This document shows, one piece after another, positions 1 through 7,528 of a stretch of 64,000 nt of DNA; position 1 is the stretch's first letter; each line of letters starts with the position of its first letter. This stretch comes from G963666705 sp963666705 (GTDB lineage Bacteria > Pseudomonadota > Alphaproteobacteria > CADEGL01). A program made the translations under genes and the position numbers. The notes below the pieces were generated by a model. It saw only the letters and a program-made list of their open reading frames with translations, was not told the DNA's origin and ran no database searches. Where the stretch lies: contig CAXXKO010000001.1 in assembly GCA_963666705.2 (NCBI GenBank), forward strand, positions 62,001 through 126,000, written 5' to 3'.

Positions 1-60
1 AAACCCCGCAGAAATCCTGGCTCTCAAAGCCAGCACCGCTCAGTTAACCGGACAGCAGTG
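1..60. mobile_element. End of an IS4-family element (terminal repeat)
   Basis: Bases 44-54 read TTAACCGGACA, the exact reverse complement of TGTCCGGTTAA at 63314-63324, which is the outer end of the IS4-family element at the right edge of the window. This suggests that the first ~57 bases are the last bases of an IS4-type element whose body lies outside the window. Only 11 bases match exactly (plus a following AGTG), so the assignment is tentative. Confidence 0.45.
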
Positions 61-289
61 ATCTCCCTCATATGTTTAGGTGGCACTCTACACTCGGGCG
101 CGCCGCGTGTAAAGTATAAACTAAACGGATTCCGATAAGGGAATTCAGGTCGCGAGCTTCAATTCCAGGACATCTTCCAGAACCTGCCGGAAATCAGACG
201 ACGGGGCGATGCACATGGTTCTATATGTATCCAAGAAGCCCAGCCAATTCCTCTCTAAGAAAACTCCGCCGACAAACGCTCCCGCGATC

Positions 290-533
290 CTCGCCCGACG
301 GCGCCACTTGCCTGGGCGGCAAGACGGTCTATCGTGACGGCCGGCGCGTGGGTCAGGTAGGCTCGGGCGGCTTCGGCCACACCGTGGGCAAGAGCCTGGC
401 CTTCGCCTATGTCGAGCCCGGGTCAGGCGCGCCGGGCAATTGCCTCGAAGTGATGGTGCTCGGCGAGCGGCGCCCGGCGCGGGTATTGGCCGAGCCGGTG
501 TACGATCCGGCGAGCGAGAGGCCGAGGGCATAA
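290..533 (+). pseudogene. C-terminal fragment of a GcvT/dimethylglycine dehydrogenase-type protein
   Basis: The frame ending at 533 encodes GGKTVYRDGRRVGQ, then GSGGFGHTVGKSLAFAYV, then LEVMVLGERRPARVLAEPVYDP. This is the C-terminal beta-barrel of the aminomethyltransferase fold found in GcvT and in the C-terminal half of dimethylglycine and sarcosine dehydrogenases, which move methyl groups onto tetrahydrofolate. Only about 75 residues remain, and upstream of ~290 the similarity stops abruptly near the IS end at the left edge. I read it as the 3' stump of a larger demethylating oxidoreductase. The aminotransferase gene starts 27 bases downstream, so the two probably once formed an operon. 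Confidence 0.6.
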
Positions 534-559
534 CCGACATCAGCCACAGTGAGGCAACC

Positions 560-1882
560 ATGACCATCACGGCACATCAGGTGGGCGACGAATCGGGCGA
601 CGCCAAGAGCCAGGACGAGTATTACGCCATCGTCGAGCGGACTCTCCCGGGCCTCGGGCTCGGCGGCCATATATTGCCGGAGGGCGCGCGCTTCATCATC
701 CACCGCGGCGAAGGCGCGTGGGTACAGTCGGTCGAGGGCCGCTGGTACCTCGACTACGTGGCCGGTGCCGGCGCCAACATCCTCGGCCACTGCCACGAGG
801 CAGTGGTGGAGGCGGTGCGCGAGCAGGCGGGACGCGGGCTGCACTATCACGGCACCTTCAACGACCTCGCCATCGAGCTGGCCGTGAAGCTCGCCGACGC
901 CATCCCCTGCGCCGGCAAGATCGCCTTCGCGAGCACGGGCTCCGAAGCCAACTTCTACGCCATGCGCATGGCGCGCGCCTTCACCGGCCGCACCAAGATC
1001 CTCAAGTTCGAGGGCGCCTACCACGGCAACCACGACTATTCGACCTTTGGCGCCTTCGCGACCGAGCCCGTCAACTACCCCGTCGCCGGGGCGGATACGG
1101 GCGGTGTGCCGGCGGCCCTGCAGGAAACGGTGCTGGTTGCGCCCTACAACGACCTGGAAGCGGTGACGCGCATCGTCGAGGCGCATCTGGACGACTTGGC
1201 CGCCATCGTGGTCGAGCCGTCGCAGCGCATCATCTTCGCCGATGTCGAATTTCTCCGCGGCCTGCGCCGGCTCTGCGACGAGACCGGCGTGCTGCTGATC
1301 TTCGACGAGGTGGTGACGGGCTTCCGCCTCGCCTGGGGCGGGGGGCAGGAATATTTCGGCGTCATCCCCGACCTCGCCGCCTACGGCAAGATCATCGGCG
1401 GCGGCGGCCCGCTCGCCTGCGTCGCCGGACGCGCGGAGGTGATCGAGACGGCGGACCCGGCGCGCAAGGGCCGGCCCGACTACGCCTATACCAACGGCAC
1501 CCTGCACGGGAACCCCATGGCCTCGGCCGCGGGCATGGCGACGCTTGGGCTGCTCGCGGCGCCCAAGTTCTATTCTGACCTCCACGCCAAGGCTGGCCTG
1601 CTCACGCAGACCCTGCAGGCCGTGCTCGACCGCCACGGCCTGCCGGCCATCGCCGCCGGCAAGGCATCGTTCTGGCAAATCCTGTTCATGGGGCGACCAC
1701 CGACGACCCAGGCCGACATCATGCGGAGCGACGTGGCCGCCATGCGCAAGCTCGATACGGAGATGCTGAAGCGCGGAGTCTACGTGCTGCCGGGCGTGCG
1801 CCGGTTCGTCTCCGCCGTCAATACCGACGAGGATTTCGCGTGGACGGCCGAGATTCTCGACGAGGCCTGCGGCGCGCTCTAA
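560..1882 (+). CDS. Class III PLP aminotransferase (glutamate-1-semialdehyde aminomutase-like)
   Basis: The 440-residue protein has the class III aminotransferase layout: the PLP-phosphate loop ASTGSEAN (about residue 125), the pyridine-nitrogen aspartate in FDEVVTGFR (about 250), and the Schiff-base lysine in YGKIIGGGGP (about 277). GSA-aminomutase-like proteins of this kind move amino groups between an amino acid or amine and a keto acid; the substrate cannot be read from sequence. The ATG at 560 is preferred to upstream in-frame starts because AGTGAGG lies just before it and family homology begins shortly after. The stop is 3 bases before the next gene, a dehydratase, so the two are probably cotranslated. 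Context suggests amino acid or betaine catabolism rather than haem synthesis. Confidence 0.85.
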   Translation: MTITAHQVGDESGDAKSQDEYYAIVERTLPGLGLGGHILPEGARFIIHRGEGAWVQSVEGRWYLDYVAGAGANILGHCHEAVVEAVREQAGRGLHYHGTFNDLAIELAVKLADAIPCAGKIAFASTGSEANFYAMRMARAFTGRTKILKFEGAYHGNHDYSTFGAFATEPVNYPVAGADTGGVPAALQETVLVAPYNDLEAVTRIVEAHLDDLAAIVVEPSQRIIFADVEFLRGLRRLCDETGVLLIFDEVVTGFRLAWGGGQEYFGVIPDLAAYGKIIGGGGPLACVAGRAEVIETADPARKGRPDYAYTNGTLHGNPMASAAGMATLGLLAAPKFYSDLHAKAGLLTQTLQAVLDRHGLPAIAAGKASFWQILFMGRPPTTQADIMRSDVAAMRKLDTEMLKRGVYVLPGVRRFVSAVNTDEDFAWTAEILDEACGAL

Positions 1883-1885
1883 GCC

Positions 1886-2987
1886 ATGCGGATCAGCCGG
1901 ATCGCGGCCCACCGGGTCGTCCTGCCGCTCGAGCACCCCTATAGCCTCTCGGGCGGGCGGCTCCATTTCGAGGCTTTGGATTCGACCATCCTCCGCCTGG
2001 AGACGGACGAGGGCGTCGTGGGCTGGGGCGAAGGGTGCCCGTGGGGCTCGACCTACCTGCCCGGCTTCGCACGCGGCGTGCGGGCGGGCGTGGAGGAACT
2101 GGCGTCCCAGCTCCTCGGCCTCGATCCGCGCCGCATCGATGTGGTCAACCGGACGATGGACACGGCCCTGCCCGGCCATCCCTACATCAAGTCTGCCTTC
2201 GACATGGCCTGCTGGGACATCCTCGGCAAGGCGACGGGGCTCGCGCTCGTGGACCTCCTCGGCGGGCGCTGCGAGGGGGCCGTCACCCTGCACAGCTCGA
2301 TTCCCACCGGCACGCCCGAGGAGATGGTGGGCGCAATCGCGGCGGCGCGGGCCAAGGGCACCCGCATCCACTCGTGCAGGGTGGGTGCGGACGTGGCGAT
2401 GGATATCGAGCGCATCCGAGCGATTCACGCGAGCCTGCCGGCGGGTGAGAGCGTGACCTACGACGCGAACCGGGCCTGGTTGTCCGACCAGGCCATCCAG
2501 GTCATGGGCGGCGCACGCGAGCACCCAGCCTATTACGAGCAGCCCTGCGAGACTTACGAGGAGTGCCTGGCCGTCCGCCGCGCGACCACCCACCCCATCA
2601 TCCTCGACGAGACCATCCAGGCATTCGGCGACCTGCTGCGCGCGCAACGGGACGGGGCGTGCGAGGCCATAGGCCTCAAGATCGGCCGGGTCGGCGGCCT
2701 CACGAAAGCGCGGTGCATGCGCGACTTCTGCGTTGCCACGGGCCTGCGCATGAACATCGAGGAGACGGGCGGGAGCATCATCGGCGATACGGCCGCCGCC
2801 CACCTGGCCCAATCGACGCCCGAGACCCACCGCCGCGCCACCTGGCTCTCCCACGACATGATCACGGTCGATACGGCGGCGGGCGGCGCGCAACAAGGGC
2901 GGCGTCACCCATGCGCCGGAGGCGCCGGGCCTGGGGGTGGAGCCCTACGAGGAGGTGCTGGGCGCGCCGGTGATGGCGTTCGGCTGA
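1886..2987 (+). pseudogene. cis-3-hydroxy-L-proline dehydratase-like enolase-superfamily enzyme, frameshifted
   Basis: Mandelate racemase/muconate lactonising family. The N-terminal cap (GWGEGCPWGSTYLP) resembles cis-3-hydroxyproline dehydratases. Metal ligands are visible in YDANRAW, YYEQPC and ILDET, and the C-terminal catalytic lysine in GLKIGRVGGL. At the usual N-terminal K-x-K position the protein reads HSCRVG, so an arginine replaces the second lysine. Near 2881-2883 (a GGG run) the frame is lost: one reading runs on to 3076 with unrelated sequence. Removing one base gives ARNKGGVTHAPEAPGLGVEP and a stop at 2985-2987, which is the expected family C-terminus and 366 residues. It is either a real frameshift or a base-call error. 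It follows the aminotransferase by 3 bases. Confidence 0.75.
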
Positions 2988-3069
2988 CGATCAAGGGGAC
3001 GGCAACGAAGGTTGACCGCCGGCCCTGGTCCGCACGTAGACTGTGCCCTCGAGCCGGGGTCGAGCCGAG

Positions 3070-3231
3070 GAGCTGAAACACCATGCAGGGCAACGTCACC
3101 TACGAGCAATGAGAGAAGGAAGGCGCTGGCTCGCGCGCTACCAGGCACCGCCGACCGATCCAGGCATCGACGAAGCGCTTCTGGAATACGTCGCCCCGCG
3201 CTCCGCCGAGCCGCCGGGCAGCTTCGCTTAG
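3070..3231 (+). pseudogene. C-terminal remnant of an MttB-type methyltransferase
   Basis: The stretch WLARYQAPPTDPGIDEALLE before the stop at 3231 matches the C-terminal tail of the trimethylamine/betaine methyltransferase MttB family as I remember it (WL..Y..PPLDPAIDEAL..Y). No body of the protein, about 470 residues in the family, is present upstream. It is therefore a tail left by deletion. Together with the GcvT-like stump it hints that a quaternary-amine demethylation locus once stood here. The match is short and rests on recall. Confidence 0.4.
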
Positions 3232-3271
3232 GCGCGGAGCACGCCCCACCCATGACAGGAGATGTAGAGTC

Positions 3272-3841
3272 ATGCGAGTGACCGGGATATGCGAGCAGCA
3301 AGTGATCCGCGGCCCCAGCCGCCGCGCCTTTCTCACCGGAACGCTGGCCGCGATGCAGGTGATGATGATCTCCCGGCTGTCGCTGGCGCAAACGGGCGCC
3401 CCCCTGCCGGCCCTCGTGGGCGGTGCCTTGGGAACCGACGACTTCCTCGCCCTGTCGGCGCGACTGACGGGCCATGACGGATTGGACCGGCCCACCGCCG
3501 AGGCCATGCTGACCCTGTTCCAGGAGGACGGCCGGGCGAACCGCCTCGGCGCGCTCTACGATGCCTTGGCGGACAGCGCGAACGAGGCCGCCGTAATGTT
3601 ACAAGTCCTGGAACGGGCGAATGTCCTGGAGATCGCCCTCGATGTCATGCGCGGCTGGTATTTGGGGATCGTGCGCGATCACGCGGGCGCGGACCGGGCG
3701 ATCGCCTACGAAACCGCGCTGATGGGCGTGGTGGTCGGCGATTTCACCCCCATTCGCTCGATTTGCGACAACGATTACGGATTCTGGCGGGACCCGCCGC
3801 GCTTGGCCGACCTGCCGCTCGAACAAGGGTCCGGGTCGTGA
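3272..3841 (+). CDS. Small (Tat-signal) subunit of an FAD-dependent sugar/alcohol dehydrogenase
   Basis: This 189-residue protein begins with a twin-arginine signal (SRRAFLTG followed by a hydrophobic run ending near LSLAQTG). It then shows the small-subunit pattern of membrane-bound sorbitol/gluconate dehydrogenases: DDFLALSARLTG, an internal helix-rich region, AYETALMGVVVGD and a C-terminal YGFWRDPP. Such subunits escort the FAD subunit across the membrane by the Tat pathway and help anchor it. GGAG lies upstream of the ATG. Its TGA overlaps the GTG start of the GMC subunit (GTGA), a translational coupling typical of these pairs. The substrate (sorbitol, gluconate, fructose or another polyol) is not readable. 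Confidence 0.75.
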   Translation: MRVTGICEQQVIRGPSRRAFLTGTLAAMQVMMISRLSLAQTGAPLPALVGGALGTDDFLALSARLTGHDGLDRPTAEAMLTLFQEDGRANRLGALYDALADSANEAAVMLQVLERANVLEIALDVMRGWYLGIVRDHAGADRAIAYETALMGVVVGDFTPIRSICDNDYGFWRDPPRLADLPLEQGSGS

Positions 3842-5442
3842 GCGCGCCCTTCGATACCGACGTGCTGATCGTCGGCTCCGGCGTCGCCGGCGCCCTGGTC
3901 GGCCACCGGCTCGCGCGCGCCGGCCTCCGCGTCACGATTCTCGAGGCCGGGCCGCGTATCGACCGCGCCGATACGGTCGAGCTCTATCGCGAATCGGCCG
4001 ACCGGGGCAACTTCATGGCGCCGTACCCGGGCGCCGCCCATGCGCCCCAGGCGACGCCCGCCGGCGATTACATCATCCAAAAAGGCCCCTATCCCTACCG
4101 GGCGCAGTATGTCCGCGGGGTGGGCGGGACGACCTGGCACTGGGCGGCGGCGGCCTGGCGCTACCTGCCGGTCGATTTCAGGCTGAAATCGACCTATGGC
4201 GTGGGCCGCGACTGGCCGATCGCCTATGACGACCTCGACCCCTATTACCAACAGGCGGAAGAGGCGCTCGGCGTCGCCGGCCCCGACGATGAGGACCTCG
4301 GCTCGCCGCGCTCCGCACCCTATCCCATGAAGGCCCTGGTGCTCGATTACATGGACCGGGAATTCCGCGACACCCTCAACGCCAACGGTTTTGACGTGGT
4401 CACCGAGCCCGCCGCGCGCAATTCCGAGGATTACGACGAGCGGCCGCAATGCTGTGGCAGCAACAATTGCATGCCGATCTGCCCCATCGCCGCACAATAT
4501 TCGGGCGACGTCCACGTCACCAAGGCCGAGGACGCGGGCGCCACCTTGATCGAGAACGCGGTCGCCTTTCATGTCGAGACCGACACCGACGGCAAGCGCG
4601 CCTCGGCGGTGCGCTACAAGCGCCCGGACGGCTCGGTGGAGCGGCTGACGGCGCGCTTCGTCGTGCTCGCCGCCAACGGCATCGAGACGCCGAAATTGAT
4701 GCTCCTGTCCACTTCGGACGCCCAGCCGCAGGGCCTCGCCAACAGTTCCGGCATGGTGGGCCGCAACCTGATGGACCACCCCGGCACGACGGTTACGTTC
4801 CTTTGGGGCAAGCCGGTCTTCCCCGGCCGCGGGCCGCAGGAGATGACTTCCGTGGTCAACCTTCGAGACGGCCCCTTCCGAAGCGAATACGCGGCGAAGA
4901 AGCTGCACCTCGGCAACATGGCCGACGTGAGCGGCGTGACCGAGTCGCTGATCGGAAAGCCGTTGTTCGGCGCCGAATTGGACCTGGAGATCCGTCAGCG
5001 CGTGGCGCGAAAGGTCTCGATCGGCTGCTTCCACGAGCAGTTGCCGGAGCCCAAGAACCGCATCGTCCCGAGCCTGACCGAACGCGACGCGATCGGTATC
5101 CCGAGGCCGGAAATCACCTATTCGATCGGCGAATACATACGCCGGAGCGCGGTGGAGACCCGCAAGGCCTACGCCCGGATCGCCGAGCTGCTGGGCGGGA
5201 CGGAGGTCGAGTTCAACGACGAGTTCGCCGGCAACAACCACCTCATGGGCACCACGATCATGGGTGCGAACAGGCGCGATTCCGTCGTCGATGCCGACTG
5301 TCGGGCCCACGACCACCCGTACCTCTTCATCGCCGGCTCGTCGGTCTTCTCGAGCGCGGCCAGCGTCAACTCCACCCTGACCATCGCCGCGCTCGCGATC
5401 CGCCTCGCCGACACCATCGCCGAGGAAGCGGCCGGGGGTTAA
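3838..5442 (+). CDS. GMC-family FAD dehydrogenase, large subunit
   Basis: The 534-residue protein starts with a GTG inside the stop of the small subunit. Features in order: the FAD Rossmann motif VLIVGSGVAGALVG (from about residue 9); the GMC signature region GVGGTTWHWAAAAWRYLP; a cysteine cluster CCGSNNCMPICPIAAQYSG typical of gluconate/sorbitol-type dehydrogenases; and the C-terminal HLMGTTIMG and SSVFSSAASVNSTLTIAALA that complete the FAD site. It should oxidise a polyol or aldonate in the periplasm. The third subunit usual in this class, a membrane cytochrome c, is absent next door; a diheme cytochrome occurs at 23.3-24.2 kb. The stop overlaps that of the convergent hydrolase within a shared TTAA. 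Confidence 0.85.
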   Translation: MSAPFDTDVLIVGSGVAGALVGHRLARAGLRVTILEAGPRIDRADTVELYRESADRGNFMAPYPGAAHAPQATPAGDYIIQKGPYPYRAQYVRGVGGTTWHWAAAAWRYLPVDFRLKSTYGVGRDWPIAYDDLDPYYQQAEEALGVAGPDDEDLGSPRSAPYPMKALVLDYMDREFRDTLNANGFDVVTEPAARNSEDYDERPQCCGSNNCMPICPIAAQYSGDVHVTKAEDAGATLIENAVAFHVETDTDGKRASAVRYKRPDGSVERLTARFVVLAANGIETPKLMLLSTSDAQPQGLANSSGMVGRNLMDHPGTTVTFLWGKPVFPGRGPQEMTSVVNLRDGPFRSEYAAKKLHLGNMADVSGVTESLIGKPLFGAELDLEIRQRVARKVSIGCFHEQLPEPKNRIVPSLTERDAIGIPRPEITYSIGEYIRRSAVETRKAYARIAELLGGTEVEFNDEFAGNNHLMGTTIMGANRRDSVVDADCRAHDHPYLFIAGSSVFSSAASVNSTLTIAALAIRLADTIAEEAAGG

Positions 5443-7472
5443 CCGAGGTCGCGGGGCACCTCTTCGTCCCACCGGCGCTCGAAGAAGACCGCCTCGCCGT
5501 CCCAGGCGCGGACTTCGGTGGTGAGGCGGTATGCATCCGCAGTCGCGGTCATGCGCGCGACCGTATCCACACGGACGCGCCAGCCCGCGCGCTGGAAGAC
5601 GGTCCGCTGTGTCACCTCGGCCGCGGCGGAGAGCGGATCGTCCGGATGAATGCGGTAGTCCTCGCGCACCGCGTAGCCGGCTTCGAGGTCGATGTCGTCG
5701 ATGCGCACGAGCGTGGGGTCGGCGCCGTCGGCCGGCACGGAGCCGACGCGGTAATGGGCCTCGCCCGTCTTGGGGTCGGTGGTGATGGAGCGGTCGGGCG
5801 GCGCGGCGCGCAGCTCTCCCGGTACCGAGACCGGCGCCCGCTCGGCCGGCGGGAAGGGCGGCAGGGAATCGTCGGCCGGGTCCGGGGCGCGGACCGGCAG
5901 GTCGAGCCAGCCGGCGCCGGCGCGCAGAGTCAGGGTCACGGCCGCGGGCGAGGGCCAGACAATGGGCCAGTAGGCGGTCGAGACGGCGACGCGGATGCGG
6001 TGGCCGGCCCGGAAGGTGTGGGCGGCGTCGTTGAGCTGGACCCGGATGCGGGTGCGCCGGCCGGGCTCGAGCGGCGCCGGGCTTTCATGGCCGTCGCGGT
6101 GGGTCAGGTTGAGGATGCCGAAGCTGACCCGCGTCGCGGCCCCGTCGGGCGCCACGTCGTTGAGGCGCACGGCGAGGAAGGCGCTCGGCCGGTCGGCCGC
6201 CACCTCGACCTCGACGACCGGCGCGCCGAGAATCTCGGTCGCCTCACCGAGGGGCGGCGTATCGAAGCAGAGGCTGTGGGAATCGTCCTCGCGCTGGTCG
6301 GCCGGCAGGCTGCCGGGCGCGCCATACGGGCACCAGTCGCCGGCCGCCGCGCCCACGGCTTCGAAGGGCGTCAGGGTGAGGTCCGCCTCGGCCCCGGCCG
6401 CATCGCCCAGGCCTTCGGCGCCGATCGCATAGCGCCGTGTGGCGATCCTAGATGACGGCCAGGTCGCTTCCGTCACCCAGCGGCCGGCGCGGGTCTCGTA
6501 ATAATCGCTCGGCGGCTCCGCGTCCTGCATCCACACCCGGTACTGGGGCTCGCCCATAATGCCCGTGTCCCGGCCCGCGAGCCACTGGTCCCACCAGCGG
6601 ATCGCCTCCTGGAGGAAGCCGATGGCGGGGCCGGGCCGGCCTGAATTAGGGTAGTTGTGCGACCACGGGCCGATGAGGCCCTTGCTTGGGCCGGGGAGGC
6701 CGGCGAGCAGGCGCGGGATGGCATTCGAGTAGCCGTCGGCCCAGCCGCCTACGGCATAGACGGGGCATTCAATCGCCGTGAGGTCCTCACAGACGGAGCC
6801 GTGCTTCCAATATCCGTCGCGCCGCTGGTGGCGCAGCCAGACTCCGGCAAGGGGCGGCGTCGCGTCGAGCCGGGCGCGCCACGTCTCGCGCCAGCCATCG
6901 CCCACCACCGCGGGGTCGGGCGGATAGGCGTTGTAGCTCAACATCACGGCACCCCAGGCGAGGTTGTCGATGAGCAGGGCGCCGCCCATGAAGTGGACGT
7001 CGTCGGCGTAGCGGTCGTCGGTCGAGCAGACGGAGATGACGGCCTTCAGGGCGGGCGGGCGCAGGGCCGCGATCTGAAGGCCGTTGAAGCCGCCCCACGA
7101 GATACCGATCATGCCGACGGCGCCCGAGCACCAGGGCTGGGCCGCGAGCCAGGCGATGACGGCGAGCCCGTCTTCCTGCTCGACCGGCAGGTATTCGTCG
7201 AGCAACAGCCCATCGGAATCGCCGGAGCCGCGCAGATCCACGCGCACGGCGGCATAGCCGTGGCCCGCGAAGTAGCGGTGCATGGCCTCGTCCCGGCCGC
7301 GGGTGAAGTCGCGCCGGCGGTAGGGGATGTATTCGAGGACCGCCGGCACGGGCTTCTCCTCCGCCCCCTCGGGCAGCCAGATGCGCGCCGCGAGGCGGCA
7401 GCCGTCACCCATGGGAATCCAGGCGGTCTCGATCTCCCGGAAGGGTATGGGGAATGTCTCGACGATCTTCAT
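5439..7472 (-). CDS. CocE/NonD-type alpha/beta hydrolase (X-Pro dipeptidyl-peptidase S15 family)
   Basis: The 677-residue protein has an N-terminal alpha/beta hydrolase domain with an oxyanion region (VLEYIPYRRRDF), nucleophile elbow GMIGISWGGFNG (Ser, about 135), the acid in VGGWADGYSN and the base in IGPWSHNYPN. A C-terminal jelly-roll domain follows, as in cocaine esterase and X-prolyl dipeptidyl aminopeptidase. It should cleave an ester or amide bond; no signal peptide is visible, so it is probably cytoplasmic. The start at 7472 (MKIVETFPIPF) is chosen because homology begins there. It is transcribed divergently from the cyclase gene with only 56 bases between the starts. A proline-releasing activity would suit the hydroxyproline-type enzymes nearby, but this is inference. 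Confidence 0.85.
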   Translation of the reverse strand: MKIVETFPIPFREIETAWIPMGDGCRLAARIWLPEGAEEKPVPAVLEYIPYRRRDFTRGRDEAMHRYFAGHGYAAVRVDLRGSGDSDGLLLDEYLPVEQEDGLAVIAWLAAQPWCSGAVGMIGISWGGFNGLQIAALRPPALKAVISVCSTDDRYADDVHFMGGALLIDNLAWGAVMLSYNAYPPDPAVVGDGWRETWRARLDATPPLAGVWLRHQRRDGYWKHGSVCEDLTAIECPVYAVGGWADGYSNAIPRLLAGLPGPSKGLIGPWSHNYPNSGRPGPAIGFLQEAIRWWDQWLAGRDTGIMGEPQYRVWMQDAEPPSDYYETRAGRWVTEATWPSSRIATRRYAIGAEGLGDAAGAEADLTLTPFEAVGAAAGDWCPYGAPGSLPADQREDDSHSLCFDTPPLGEATEILGAPVVEVEVAADRPSAFLAVRLNDVAPDGAATRVSFGILNLTHRDGHESPAPLEPGRRTRIRVQLNDAAHTFRAGHRIRVAVSTAYWPIVWPSPAAVTLTLRAGAGWLDLPVRAPDPADDSLPPFPPAERAPVSVPGELRAAPPDRSITTDPKTGEAHYRVGSVPADGADPTLVRIDDIDLEAGYAVREDYRIHPDDPLSAAAEVTQRTVFQRAGWRVRVDTVARMTATADAYRLTTEVRAWDGEAVFFERRWDEEVPRDLG

Positions 7473-7528
7473 GGGACGCGCGGGTCGAGCCCGCCTGCTT
7501 ATGGTAGGATCAACCAACTCTAGCATGC

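Noticed and set aside
1..130. tRNA-like sequence at the left edge
   Set aside because: No cloverleaf with matching acceptor and T arms could be drawn; the region fits an IS end better. No tRNA was recognised anywhere in the window.
407..2908. 833-codon open frame on the minus strand opposite the aminotransferase and dehydratase
   Set aside because: It is an antisense shadow produced by high GC at third positions. It has no family motifs and the opposite strand encodes two clearly recognisable enzymes.
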